DNA of 36,778 bases, from NCBI RefSeq assembly GCF_030525755.1, contig NZ_JAUNEC010000013.1, positions 1 through 36,778 on the forward strand. The letters run 5' to 3'. This DNA is from Alysiella sp. Lineage in GTDB: Bacteria > Pseudomonadota > Gammaproteobacteria > Burkholderiales > Neisseriaceae. The notes below the pieces were generated by a model that saw only the letters and a program-made list of their open reading frames with translations, was not told where the DNA came from and made no database searches. This document shows, one piece after another, positions 15,150 to 23,725 of this stretch. How positions within the stretch are numbered: the first letter of the stretch is position 1; every line of letters starts with the position of its first letter. A program made the translations under genes and the position numbers.

Positions 15150-16811
15150 TCAGTCGCTACGCAATTCTCGGCGCAGGATTTTACCAACATTGGATTTGGG
15201 TAGTTCATCACGAAATTCGATATCGCGCGGTACTTTATAACCTGTAAGCTGGGTGCGACAAAACTCAATCAGTTCATCTTTGCTTAAACTGTGGTCTTTG
15301 GGAACAACAAACAATTTCAATGCTTCGCCTGTTTTATCACTTTTTACACCAATACAGGCAACTTCATGCACTTTGGGGTGGTGTGCCACCACATCTTCAA
15401 TTTCATTGGGATACACATTAAAACCCGATACCACAATCAAATCTTTTTTTCTGTCCACCAAGCGCAGCCAACCTTTTTCGTCCATTACGGCAATGTCGCC
15501 TGTTGCCAACCAACCGTCTTGGTCTATGACTTTGGCGGTTTCATCAGGACGTTGCCAATAGCCACGCATCACTTGCGGCCCGCGTATCCACAATTCACCT
15601 GCTTCCCCAACAGCTGCCAAACCGCCATTGGCATCACGCAACTGCACTTCTGTGCTCGGAATGGGCAAACCGATACCAGCTGAATAAGCACCGATATTTA
15701 AGGGATTGACACAAACGCCAGGGCTGGCTTCAGTTAAACCATAAGCTTCAATAATGGGGGTACCCGTTGTTTCAAACCAACGTTCAGCAACAGCTTGTTG
15801 TGTTGCCATACCACCACCTACCGTTAATTTTAATGTGGCAAAATTAAGCTGCCTGAATGCGGGTTTGTTCATTAAGCCATTAAATAAGGTATTTAAGCCA
15901 ATAAAAACGCTGAATGGGTGTTTATTTAATTCTTTAATGAACCCGTCTAAATCACGCGGATTAGCAATCAAAATGCTGGCCGCACCCACGTCTGTGAAAA
16001 CCAGTAAATTCACAGTCAACGCGAAAATGTGATAAAGCGGTAAAGCAGCAATCACGGTTTCACCACCCAAAACCAATTTATTTTTAATCCATTCTTCTGC
16101 TTGTAACATATTGGCGCAAATGTTGCCATGCGTGAGCATTGCACCTTTTGCCACGCCTGTTGTGCCACCTGTGTATTGCAAAAACGCCAAATCTTCACGT
16201 GTTAAATTGACTTCTTGAAAACGATGTTTTGCACCTTGCGTTAGAGCTTGTTTGAACGTGATGCTGCCTGAAATGCGGTAATGGGGAACGGCTTTTTTCA
16301 CATGACGCAGCACAAAGTTCATGATTGTGCCTTTTAATGCACCAAACATTTCACCCACACTAGCAACCACAACGTGTTGAACATCAGTTTTCGGCAACAC
16401 CAATTCCAAAGTATTGGCAAAATTTTCCAAAACCACAATCACTGTTGCGCCGCTGTCTTTCAGCTGATGTGCCAATTCGCGTGGCGTATAAAGTGGATTG
16501 GTGTTTACCACCACCATGCCTGCCTGCAAAATGCCAAATACCGCAATCGGATATTGCAATAAATTGGGCATCATAATGGCAACGCGTGAACCGCGTGGCA
16601 GTTGCAATACATTTTGTAGATAAGAGGCAAATTGTTGTGCCAAATCATGTGTTTCGGCGTAACTCAAATCCTTGCCCATGCTGTGAAAAGCCGTACGATT
16701 GTGGTATTTTTTTGCACTTTGGCAAAATACATCGTACACCGATTGATAGCGTGTGATGTCAATTTCATGCACCACACCATTTTCATAGCTGCTTAACCAA
16801 GGTTTTTCCAT
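15150..16811 (-). CDS. fadD: Long-chain fatty acid-CoA ligase (FadD)
   Basis: FadD activates long-chain fatty acids to acyl-CoA with ATP at the inner membrane. The protein has 553 residues, close to E. coli FadD. The AMP-binding P-loop YTGGTTGVAKGA is near residue 215, followed by YGLTEASPGVC and the adenylate-forming signature GYWQRPDETA...GWLATGDIAVMDEKGW...VDRKKDLIVVSGFNVYP. The C-terminal catalytic lysine lies in PKSNVGKILRREL. A fadL-like outer membrane transporter is encoded at 22020 in the same window, so uptake and activation are both present. It is a single-gene unit with an uptake-sequence terminator downstream. Confidence 0.95.
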   Translation of the reverse strand: MEKPWLSSYENGVVHEIDITRYQSVYDVFCQSAKKYHNRTAFHSMGKDLSYAETHDLAQQFASYLQNVLQLPRGSRVAIMMPNLLQYPIAVFGILQAGMVVVNTNPLYTPRELAHQLKDSGATVIVVLENFANTLELVLPKTDVQHVVVASVGEMFGALKGTIMNFVLRHVKKAVPHYRISGSITFKQALTQGAKHRFQEVNLTREDLAFLQYTGGTTGVAKGAMLTHGNICANMLQAEEWIKNKLVLGGETVIAALPLYHIFALTVNLLVFTDVGAASILIANPRDLDGFIKELNKHPFSVFIGLNTLFNGLMNKPAFRQLNFATLKLTVGGGMATQQAVAERWFETTGTPIIEAYGLTEASPGVCVNPLNIGAYSAGIGLPIPSTEVQLRDANGGLAAVGEAGELWIRGPQVMRGYWQRPDETAKVIDQDGWLATGDIAVMDEKGWLRLVDRKKDLIVVSGFNVYPNEIEDVVAHHPKVHEVACIGVKSDKTGEALKLFVVPKDHSLSKDELIEFCRTQLTGYKVPRDIEFRDELPKSNVGKILRRELRSD

Positions 16812-16925
16812 GATGTTCCTTATTTTTGTATGCCAAGCATTTATTTAGGCTGCCTGAAAGCCATTGGCTTTAACAAAATTGGGGTAAATAATGTAACCAT
16901 TATAACGGAAAAATGAATGAAATAC

Positions 16926-16976
16926 GCTGCCTGAAAAGTTGTGTGTTTAAAGAAATCCCAACTTTCAGGCAGCCTT
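16926..16976. terminator. Uptake-sequence pair hairpin between glycosyltransferase and fadD
   Basis: GCTGCCTGAAAAGTTG and CAACTTTCAGGCAGCC form near-perfect arms around a 16-base loop. The T-run is on the plus-strand side (CCTTTTATTA), although both neighbours are on the minus strand, so it is weak as a terminator for the upstream glycosyltransferase. Confidence 0.55.
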
Positions 16977-17002
16977 TTATTAATATTCTCAATCCAATAT
17001 CA

Positions 17003-18010
17003 TCACTTTAATTTCCAATTCATCCATTTTTTAAATTGCCTTTTCAATCTGTTTTGCCATCGTTTATTTTTTCTGTTTATGTATTCTTGTTGTTGCATTC
17101 GTTGTTCATAAGCGTCCAATTCTGCTGTCAATAATGCCAAAGGAAATAAATCAAATTGTTGTTCCAAATAGGACATTGCTTCTTTCTGATAATCACGCGT
17201 GCGATTTAAACCAAAATAAGCCAAATCCACATCTGGCATCTGTGTTTCAAACAAAATGTTTTGTAAAGGTAACAAATGCAATTTCATTAAAAAAACAATG
17301 GTTTTAGGCAAATAAACGGAATGACGGTTTTGTTTTAGCTCATAATTACCTACACCAAAATCATTTTTCATGAATTTCAAATGATAGTATGCAAAGACAT
17401 TTTTTCGCTTATGACGCTTGCTCAAATCCAAGTGTTCGGTTTCGGTTGTTTTGATAAAAAAACTGTCTTCGTCTACCCTAAATAAACATAAATCACCATG
17501 TAATCCACAATATGGCGAGCTGGTAGAAACAAAAAGTTGCTTATGGTGATCGATTAAATTGATGCCCGATACAGGCAAAACATCATTGGGATAATTTTGG
17601 CTTAAATCCTGGTAATATTGTCTTAAAACAGGCACTTTTTCAGATGACAAAATCAAATCACCATCAATTTTAATCGCCCATTTTTTTGTAGTTTGATTTA
17701 AAGCAAAATTATAGTAATGCACCAAACTGTGCACATCATCGCTAGCCAATTTTTTATATTGTTCGCTGCCTTGCGGATAAACTATCGGAATGTAATGAAA
17801 AACTTTGATTTTTTCTGGAAATCGTTGTGCATATTTTGCAGCAATTTCGCCCGTATTGTCTTGGCAATTATTGTAAACAATTACCAATTCGTCCAATAAA
17901 GGCAACCAACTCTCAATAGATTGAGCAAGAAATTCGGCTTCATTGCGTAAACGCATAAAACCACTTAATCCATCTTGACGATTTTGTGCTTTTAATCGCG
18001 AAAAATCCAC
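17003..18010 (-). CDS. Glycosyltransferase, family 2-like
   Basis: A 335-residue cytoplasmic or membrane-bound glycosyltransferase. The N-terminal half shows a GT-A type nucleotide-binding fold: GFMRLRNEAEFLAQSIESWL, then DELVIVYNNCQDNTGEIAAKY and a DxD motif in WAIKIDGDLIL near residue 117. The C-terminal 40 residues are strongly basic (INRKNKRWQNRLKRQFKK), perhaps for membrane contact. It probably adds a sugar to LOS or another surface glycan; donor and acceptor cannot be read. It is alone on its transcript and AT-rich compared with fadD, a common mark of surface-sugar genes gained by transfer. Confidence 0.8.
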   Translation of the reverse strand: MDFSRLKAQNRQDGLSGFMRLRNEAEFLAQSIESWLPLLDELVIVYNNCQDNTGEIAAKYAQRFPEKIKVFHYIPIVYPQGSEQYKKLASDDVHSLVHYYNFALNQTTKKWAIKIDGDLILSSEKVPVLRQYYQDLSQNYPNDVLPVSGINLIDHHKQLFVSTSSPYCGLHGDLCLFRVDEDSFFIKTTETEHLDLSKRHKRKNVFAYYHLKFMKNDFGVGNYELKQNRHSVYLPKTIVFLMKLHLLPLQNILFETQMPDVDLAYFGLNRTRDYQKEAMSYLEQQFDLFPLALLTAELDAYEQRMQQQEYINRKNKRWQNRLKRQFKKWMNWKLK

Positions 18011-18173
18011 AAAAGGGTTTTCAAGATTGTTGATTGTTCACAATATTACACCTTTTAGTTTAAACACCATTATCTTAATCATTATAACATGAAATGAAAT
18101 TGAATATATATTTGATTTTTATTTATTTTTTATTTTAATTTATGCTAAAATCCACTTTTCATCATATCTGTCA

Positions 18174-19532
18174 ATGCCAATGAAACAAGCACTTGCTTTA
18201 TCCGTAGTAGGACACACCAACACGGGCAAAACGTCTTTAATGCGTACCTTATTGCGCGACAGCAATTTTGGCGAAGTCAAAAATGCAGCAGCCACCACGC
18301 GCCATGTAGAAGAAGCGGCAATCAGCGATGACGATGTACCTTTGGTTTTATTGTATGACACACCAGGTTTAGAAGACGCAGGTGGCGTTTTGGATTGGCT
18401 GGAAAACGAAACTTCTACCCAATTAGACGGCATTGAACGTTTGCAACAATTTCTGGTTTCCAATGCTGCCAAAAACGGCTTCTCCCAAGAAGCCAAAGTA
18501 TTGCGCCAAGTACTTAACAGCGACATGGCTTTATATGTTGTCGATGCACGCGAACCTGTGTTGCCCAAATACCGCGATGAATTAACCGTTTTATCTTGGT
18601 GTGCCAAGCCAATTGTGCCTGTATTCAATTTTACTGCCGAACAAGATTTAGGGGATTGGCAAACCATGTTGGCACGACGTGGTTTACATGTTTGGTGCAG
18701 TTTTGATACGGTAGCATTTGATTTTGAAAGCGAAATCCGTTTATGGAACAATTTGGCGACCATGCTGCCTGAAAGAAATGTATTGGACAAATTAGCCCAG
18801 ATTCGCCGCCGTGAATGGCAAAAATTGGACGAACAAGCCCGTTTGGCAATTGCCCATTTTTTATTAAACGTGGCAGCCTGTCGCAAAAGCTGTGATGCAG
18901 ATAAGGAAGAACAAATTATGCTTTTGCAACATCAAATGCAAAACGATGTACGCCAGCTGGAACACCAATTACATCAACAGCTTTTATCACTTTATCGCTT
19001 TTATCACAACGCCCTTGATGCCAGCGATTGGGCATTACAAGCCTTTTATCAAAGCCCATTTGACAGCGATTTACTCAAACAATACGGCATACGCACAGGC
19101 AAAGGCGCGGCAGCAGGCGCATTGATTGGTTTGGGTTTAGATGCACTTACATTAGGCACATCATTGGGTACAGCAAGTGCAATCGGTGGGCTTATTGGTG
19201 GCATCGTACCCAACTGGCAAACTTTATCCGACAAAATCAAAGGCATCGCCACTTTACATATTGATGCACCCACGCTCACCCTACTCGCCGCACGAAACTT
19301 GGATTTACTCGCTGCTTTACAAAAACGCGGTCATGCAGCACAAAATGAAATCACATTACACAGCAATCAAACGCCTTGGTCGGCAAACAGGCTGCCTGAA
19401 AGCCTCAATCAAGCACGTCATCAAGCCAAATGGTCGCAACTGAATGGCGAAAATCCAGTTGTTGCCGAACAAGCACGTCATGTAACTGCCAAAGAATTGG
19501 TCAAACACCTGCATCTACCACAATTTCAATAA
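18174..19532 (+). CDS. GTPase with DUF3482 domain
   Basis: A 452-residue protein of the Era/YihA-like GTPase group. G1 is GHTNTGKTS (residues 13-21), G3 is DTPGLED near residue 62. The C-terminal half has a glycine-rich, hydrophobic segment (GAAAGALIGLGLDALTLGTS, then GTASAIGGLIGGIVP), the mark of DUF3482 proteins, which probably inserts in or binds to the membrane. Function is unknown in the family. Two starts are possible, 18174 and 18180; neither has a clear Shine-Dalgarno. No DUF2868 partner gene, often found next to it, is present here. Confidence 0.82.
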   Translation: MPMKQALALSVVGHTNTGKTSLMRTLLRDSNFGEVKNAAATTRHVEEAAISDDDVPLVLLYDTPGLEDAGGVLDWLENETSTQLDGIERLQQFLVSNAAKNGFSQEAKVLRQVLNSDMALYVVDAREPVLPKYRDELTVLSWCAKPIVPVFNFTAEQDLGDWQTMLARRGLHVWCSFDTVAFDFESEIRLWNNLATMLPERNVLDKLAQIRRREWQKLDEQARLAIAHFLLNVAACRKSCDADKEEQIMLLQHQMQNDVRQLEHQLHQQLLSLYRFYHNALDASDWALQAFYQSPFDSDLLKQYGIRTGKGAAAGALIGLGLDALTLGTSLGTASAIGGLIGGIVPNWQTLSDKIKGIATLHIDAPTLTLLAARNLDLLAALQKRGHAAQNEITLHSNQTPWSANRLPESLNQARHQAKWSQLNGENPVVAEQARHVTAKELVKHLHLPQFQ

Positions 19533-19556
19533 AAGGCTGCTTTCAGGCAGCCATTT
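19533..19556 (+). terminator. Short uptake-like hairpin after the GTPase gene
   Basis: GGCTGC-TTTCAG-GCAGCC (19535-19552) forms a short stem just after the stop codon at 19532. Only ATTTTC follows, so it is a weak terminator. Confidence 0.5.
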
Positions 19557-19620
19557 TCTACAAAAAGTCTAAAAAAACATCAAAATCATCTCTTATTTTT
19601 CTTTATATTTAAAAATTAAT

Positions 19621-19648
19621 TTGCCATTTTGTCCAAAATCCGTATAAT
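19621..19648 (+). promoter_or_regulatory. Sigma70-type promoter of leuA
   Basis: TTGCCA (19621-19626) and TATAAT (19643-19648) are 16 bases apart. Transcription would start near 19655, about 29 bases before the ATG at 19684. This supports the long, HTH-containing form of LeuA. Confidence 0.75.
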
Positions 19649-19683
19649 CCCGTCCAATACAACGAAATTTAGACAGGAATATC

Positions 19684-21465
19684 ATGCAATTGGACATAGA
19701 CCGCCTGATTGACCATTTTGGTGGCGTGAATGCACTCGCCGAAGCCCTCAAACAACACGACCCCAACAACGCCCCCAGCACCGCCGCCATTTACAAATGG
19801 CGCACGCGCGGCTCTTTGCCCTTGGCGCAACTGAACAAATTGACCGAACTGGCACAAAGTCAAGGCAAAACATTGGATTTAAACCATTTTATTCAACCCC
19901 AAAACGAATCGGAACACCCCATTATGAACACAAACAACCGCGTCATCATTTTTGACACCACCCTGCGCGATGGCGAGCAATCCCCTGGTGCCGCCATGAG
20001 CAAAGAAGAAAAAGTCCGCATTGCCCGCCAACTGGAAAAAATGGGCGTGGACGTGATTGAAGCAGGCTTTGCCGCCGCCAGCGAAGGCGATTGGGCTGCG
20101 GTAAACGAAATTGCCAAAACCGTTAAAAATTCAACCATTTGCTCTTTGAGCCGCGCGGTGGAACGCGACATTCGCCGTGCTGGGGAAGCCCTTGCCCCTG
20201 CCGAAAAACGCCGCATTCACACTTTCATCGCCACCAGCCCCATTCACATGGAACACAAACTCAAAATGCAGCCTGAACAAGTGATTCAGGCAGCCGTGAA
20301 AGCCGTGAAAATCGCCAAAGAATACACCGATGATGTGGAATTTTCTTGCGAAGACGCGCTGCGTTCAGAAGTCGGCTTTTTGGCGCAAATTTGTGGCGCG
20401 GTCATTGAAGCTGGCGCAACCACCATCAATTTGCCCGACACAGTGGGCTATTCGGTGCCACATTTAACCGAAAAATTCTTCCGCGATGTGATTGCACAAA
20501 CGCCAAACAGCGACAAAGTGATTTGGTCCACCCATTGCCACAATGATTTGGGCTTGGCGGTTGCCAATTCTTTGGCGGCATTGCAAGGCGGTGCGCGTCA
20601 AATTGAATGTACCGTCAATGGCTTGGGCGAACGCGCGGGCAATGCGGCGATTGAAGAAATCGTGATGGCTTTGAAAGTGCGCCACGATGTGTTTGGCTAT
20701 GAAACAGGCATTGATGCCACACAAATCGTTACCGCGTCCAAACTGGTTTCCACCGTAACGGGCTACCCTGTTCAGCCCAACAAAGCGGTGGTGGGCGCAA
20801 ACGCGTTCTCACACGAAAGCGGCATTCATCAAGATGGCGTGTTGAAACACCGTGAAACTTATGAGATTATGTCTGCCGAATCAGTGGGTTGGGCGGCAAA
20901 CCGTTTGACTTTGGGCAAATTATCGGGTCGCAATGCCTTCAAAACCAAGCTGGCTGAACTGGGCATTGAATTGGACAGCGAAGAAGCCTTAAATGCCGCC
21001 TTTGCGCGTTTCAAAGAATTGGCAGACAAAAAACGCGAAATTTTTGATGAAGATTTGCACGCGCTGGTGTCGGACGAAATGTCCAATTTGTCGGAAACCT
21101 ACAAATTTGTGTCGCAACACATTGTTACGGAAACGGGCGAGTCGCCACGCGCGGAAATCGTGTTCAGCATAGATGGCGTGGAACACCGTGCCGAATCAAC
21201 GGGTTCGGGCCCTGTGGACGCGATTTTTAAAGCGATTGAAAGCGTGGCGCAATCGGGCGCGATTTTGGAAATTTATTCGGTAAACGCCGTTACCAAAGGC
21301 ACGGAAAGCCAAGGCGAAACCAGCGTGCGTTTGGCAAAAGACGGTCGCGTGGTAAACGGTCAGGGCGCGGATACCGATGTGTTGGTGGCAACCAGCAAGG
21401 CGTATTTGTCAGCATTGTCCAAGCTGGCAAGCGGTGTGGACAAAATTAAGGCTCAAGGCATTTAA
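19684..21465 (+). CDS. leuA: 2-isopropylmalate synthase with N-terminal HTH domain
   Basis: LeuA condenses acetyl-CoA with 2-ketoisovalerate, the first step of leucine synthesis. The catalytic part begins at residue 81 (MNTNNRVIIFDTTLRDGEQS); it holds the HMGL TIM barrel with the DTTLRDGEQ metal/substrate motif, HCHNDLGLAVANSLA and GLGERAGNA, and ends in the LeuA regulatory domain that binds leucine. The first 80 residues are extra: LIDHFGGVNALAEALK and AAIYKWRTRGSLPLAQLNKL look like a Cro/CI-type helix-turn-helix. The frame is continuous. AGGA stands 6-9 bases before the ATG at 19684, so the long form is translated. An internal start at 19924, with GGAA upstream, could give the usual ~513-residue enzyme. 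I recall NCBI naming a small HTH domain near neisserial leuA 'carph-isopro'; this fusion may belong to it. Confidence 0.95.
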   Translation: MQLDIDRLIDHFGGVNALAEALKQHDPNNAPSTAAIYKWRTRGSLPLAQLNKLTELAQSQGKTLDLNHFIQPQNESEHPIMNTNNRVIIFDTTLRDGEQSPGAAMSKEEKVRIARQLEKMGVDVIEAGFAAASEGDWAAVNEIAKTVKNSTICSLSRAVERDIRRAGEALAPAEKRRIHTFIATSPIHMEHKLKMQPEQVIQAAVKAVKIAKEYTDDVEFSCEDALRSEVGFLAQICGAVIEAGATTINLPDTVGYSVPHLTEKFFRDVIAQTPNSDKVIWSTHCHNDLGLAVANSLAALQGGARQIECTVNGLGERAGNAAIEEIVMALKVRHDVFGYETGIDATQIVTASKLVSTVTGYPVQPNKAVVGANAFSHESGIHQDGVLKHRETYEIMSAESVGWAANRLTLGKLSGRNAFKTKLAELGIELDSEEALNAAFARFKELADKKREIFDEDLHALVSDEMSNLSETYKFVSQHIVTETGESPRAEIVFSIDGVEHRAESTGSGPVDAIFKAIESVAQSGAILEIYSVNAVTKGTESQGETSVRLAKDGRVVNGQGADTDVLVATSKAYLSALSKLASGVDKIKAQGI

Positions 21466-21496
21466 TTCATCTGATTTTTGCTGCAATGTGGTTCAG

Positions 21497-21527
21497 GCTG
21501 CCTGAAAATGTTTTCAGGCAGCTTTTT
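21497..21527 (+). terminator. Rho-independent terminator of leuA from paired uptake sequences
   Basis: GCTGCCTGAAAA and TTTTCAGGCAGC are separated by TG and followed by TTTTT. Strong stem, good T-run, 30 bases after the leuA stop. Confidence 0.9.
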
Positions 21528-21566
21528 GCATAAAAATAAGGTAAATGTGATTTTTGTCTTGATATA

Positions 21567-21652
21567 ATCGCAGAAGCGAAAAAACAATACAAGGCAACCA
21601 TAAGAGCTGTGTATAAAGAATAGTACATAAAGACATGGACAAGGTCGTAAGG
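21567..21652. repeat. MITE-like palindromic repeat, copy B (right end missing)
   Basis: TATAATCGCAGAAGCGAAAA and CAATACAAGGCAAC match the left end of the family, and TAGTACATAAAGACATGGAC aligns with the centre of copy A. The right terminal arm is lost or strongly changed. Confidence 0.55.
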
Positions 21653-21697
21653 GCTATTAAGCTCTCCTATCATCAATTCATGATTATCGGCATACAA

Positions 21698-22019
21698 AAA
21701 ACTGGCATTTACTCTCCATAAGTATTAGAATAGAGACTGTAATCTAAATCAAGCCGTTTCAGGCTGCCTGAAACGGCTGATTTATTTCAAATCATCAGGT
21801 ATGGTTAAAACACTTTAAATAAGCAAAATTGGGATAACAATCTTGAACATACCATAAAAATAAACAATTTGTGTAGTGTGAATGCAGGCACCACCATTTT
21901 CAGACAACCTGAAAATAAATAAATGGGCGTAGCAACGGTAGGTATTTTGTACTCCCCCTACAACTAAAATTGTTTAAAACCAACTTCAAACAACAGAAAA
22001 CCTTAATCTTGGAGAAATC
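21698..22019. other. Noncoding stretch before the fadL-like gene
   Basis: Holds a 27-base palindrome AGCCGTTTCAGGC-T-GCCTGAAACGGCT (21752-21778) built round an uptake sequence pair, and a decayed uptake pair near 21898 (TTTTCAGACAACCTGAAAA). CTTGGAGAAATC before 22020 is the ribosome binding site of the next gene. No ORF or RNA gene is seen. Confidence 0.6.
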
Positions 22020-23417
22020 ATGCGTCCTACATTTGCTTTAAAAACCGCCGCATTGGCTGCGTCCATATTATTTACCCAACAAGCTGTGGCTTCGGGCTAC
22101 AGTTTTGGTACACAAGCGGTTACTTCACAAAGCACCGCTAATGCTGCCGCAGCCGAAGCTTCTGATGCTTCTGTGCTGTTTTACAATGCAGCAGGCTTGG
22201 CAGAATTAGACAGCCACCAAATTTCAGGTAACCTGAATTTGGTCATGCCCACCATCAAATACAGCGATGCCCAAGCCAAACATTTACGCATAGGCTCCGC
22301 CGTTCAAGGTAGCACCAGCGGTAAAATTACCGAAAATGTATTAGCCCCACATCTTTATGGTGCTTACAAACTCAATGAGCAAATCACATTGGGCTTGGGT
22401 ATGTATGTGCCATTTGGTTCTTCCAGCGAATACAAAAAAGATTCTGTACTGCGTTACAACATGAATCAATTAGGCATAAAAACCATTGCCATTGAACCTG
22501 CTGTGGCATTCAAAATCAATGAGCAGCATGCCATTGGTGCAGGTATTGTAGCGCAACATACTTCTGCTGAATTGCGTAAATTTGCCGATTGGGGTTTAGG
22601 CTTGCCTGCTGTTTTGGGTGGCCCTAAACCTGGTGGTTTAGACGGTTATGCTGATGTAAAAGGCGATGATTGGGGCTTTGGCTATCATTTGTCTTATTTG
22701 TTTAAAGGTGAAAACGACCGTTTCCGCGTAGGTGTGAACTACCGCTCCAAAGTGGAGCACAATCTGAAAGGCGATGCACAATGGAAAGTTGCCAATCCAA
22801 CAGCAGCCAATATGGCAATTTACAATGCAGCCATTGGTAAAACTGTTGCAGCTGGTGGCAATGGTTACATTCCCAAAGAAGATGCATCGGTAAAAATCAT
22901 TACACCTGAATCTTTATCGGTACACGGTATGTTCCGCGCCAACGACAAAATCAATGTTTTTGGCGATGTAACATGGACACGTCATAGCCGTTTCAACAAA
23001 GCCATTTTGAATTTTGCAAACGAGAAAAACATAGGCAATGGCAAGAAAGCCAATACCACCACCATTACCCCAAATTGGCGCGATACGGTAAAAGTGTCAT
23101 TGGGTGCATCTTACCAACTTGATGAAAAATGGCAACTGCGTGGCGGCATGGCGTTTGACCAAAGTCCCGTTCGCAGCGCAAAAGACCGTTTGGTTAGTTT
23201 ACCCGATGGTAATCGCGTTTGGTTCTCCGCTGGCGTGAAATACACACCAAACAAAAACCATGTCTTTGATTTGGCATACACCCACATTCACATTCAAGAT
23301 ACCACCACCCAAACTGCAGCAGCAACAGGTACCGATGTGGACAGCAAAGGGGCATCTTCTGCCAAATTCAAAAACCATGCCAATATTTTGGGTTTACAGT
23401 ACACCTATAAATTCTAA
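22020..23417 (+). CDS. fadL: FadL/OmpP1/TodX-family outer membrane protein
   Basis: A 465-residue outer membrane beta-barrel of the long-chain fatty acid transporter family. A signal peptide (MRPTFALKTAALAASILFTQ) is cleaved after QAVA at residue 24. The mature protein starts SGYSFGTQAVTSQSTANAA, the N-terminal hatch region typical of FadL, followed by DASVLFYNAAGLAEL. Many alternating strands and a C-terminal aromatic end (ILGLQYTYKF) mark the barrel. It would pass hydrophobic molecules across the outer membrane, in line with fadD in the window. GGAG lies 8 bases before the ATG. It is transcribed alone. Confidence 0.92.
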   Translation: MRPTFALKTAALAASILFTQQAVASGYSFGTQAVTSQSTANAAAAEASDASVLFYNAAGLAELDSHQISGNLNLVMPTIKYSDAQAKHLRIGSAVQGSTSGKITENVLAPHLYGAYKLNEQITLGLGMYVPFGSSSEYKKDSVLRYNMNQLGIKTIAIEPAVAFKINEQHAIGAGIVAQHTSAELRKFADWGLGLPAVLGGPKPGGLDGYADVKGDDWGFGYHLSYLFKGENDRFRVGVNYRSKVEHNLKGDAQWKVANPTAANMAIYNAAIGKTVAAGGNGYIPKEDASVKIITPESLSVHGMFRANDKINVFGDVTWTRHSRFNKAILNFANEKNIGNGKKANTTTITPNWRDTVKVSLGASYQLDEKWQLRGGMAFDQSPVRSAKDRLVSLPDGNRVWFSAGVKYTPNKNHVFDLAYTHIHIQDTTTQTAAATGTDVDSKGASSAKFKNHANILGLQYTYKF

Positions 23418-23437
23418 AATAGCTATCAAACCATAAG

Positions 23438-23481
23438 AAGGCTGCCTGAAAACCATTCTGTGTTTTCAGGCAGCCTTTATA
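23438..23481 (+). terminator. Uptake-sequence pair terminator of fadL
   Basis: AAGGCTGCCTGAAAAC (23438-23453) and GTTTTCAGGCAGCCTT (23462-23477) form a 16-bp stem followed by TTAT. Confidence 0.88.
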
Positions 23482-23524
23482 CACAACATTTTGCAGTCGC
23501 CCCAAAACAAAACATTTTTAAGTT

Positions 23525-23630
23525 GTGTCAAATTAAAATAGGACAAGGCGACAACGCCTACTGTGCACAGCCATACCAGTACATGAGGGCATTGACAACA
23601 CCGCAGTACTACTTTTTCAATTTTGTGACC
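23525..23630. repeat. MITE-like palindromic repeat, copy C (degenerate)
   Basis: The right end ACCGCAGTACTACTTTTTCAA and the centre GTACATGAGGGCATTGACAA align with the family; the left end GTGTCAAATTAAAATAGGAC is more diverged. Confidence 0.55.
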
Positions 23631-23675
23631 ATAACAGCATATTTTCATTTTTTCGTGTACTACAAGGAACTTAAA

Positions 23676-23707
23676 AATAAAAAGGCGGATAACAAAATCC
23701 GCCCTTT
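23676..23707 (-). terminator. Rho-independent terminator of gltS
   Basis: GGCGGAT (23684-23690) and ATCCGCC (23697-23703); on the minus strand the stem is followed by TTTTTATTTTT. It lies 20-50 bases after the gltS stop. Confidence 0.88.
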
Positions 23708-23725
23708 TAACATTAAATCAGTAAT

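Noticed and set aside
18140..18886. A 248-codon minus-strand ORF opposite the GTPase gene
   Set aside because: Its composition is that of an antisense shadow (Ser/Lys/Arg/Cys-rich, no motif), while the plus-strand frame shows clear G1 and G3 motifs.
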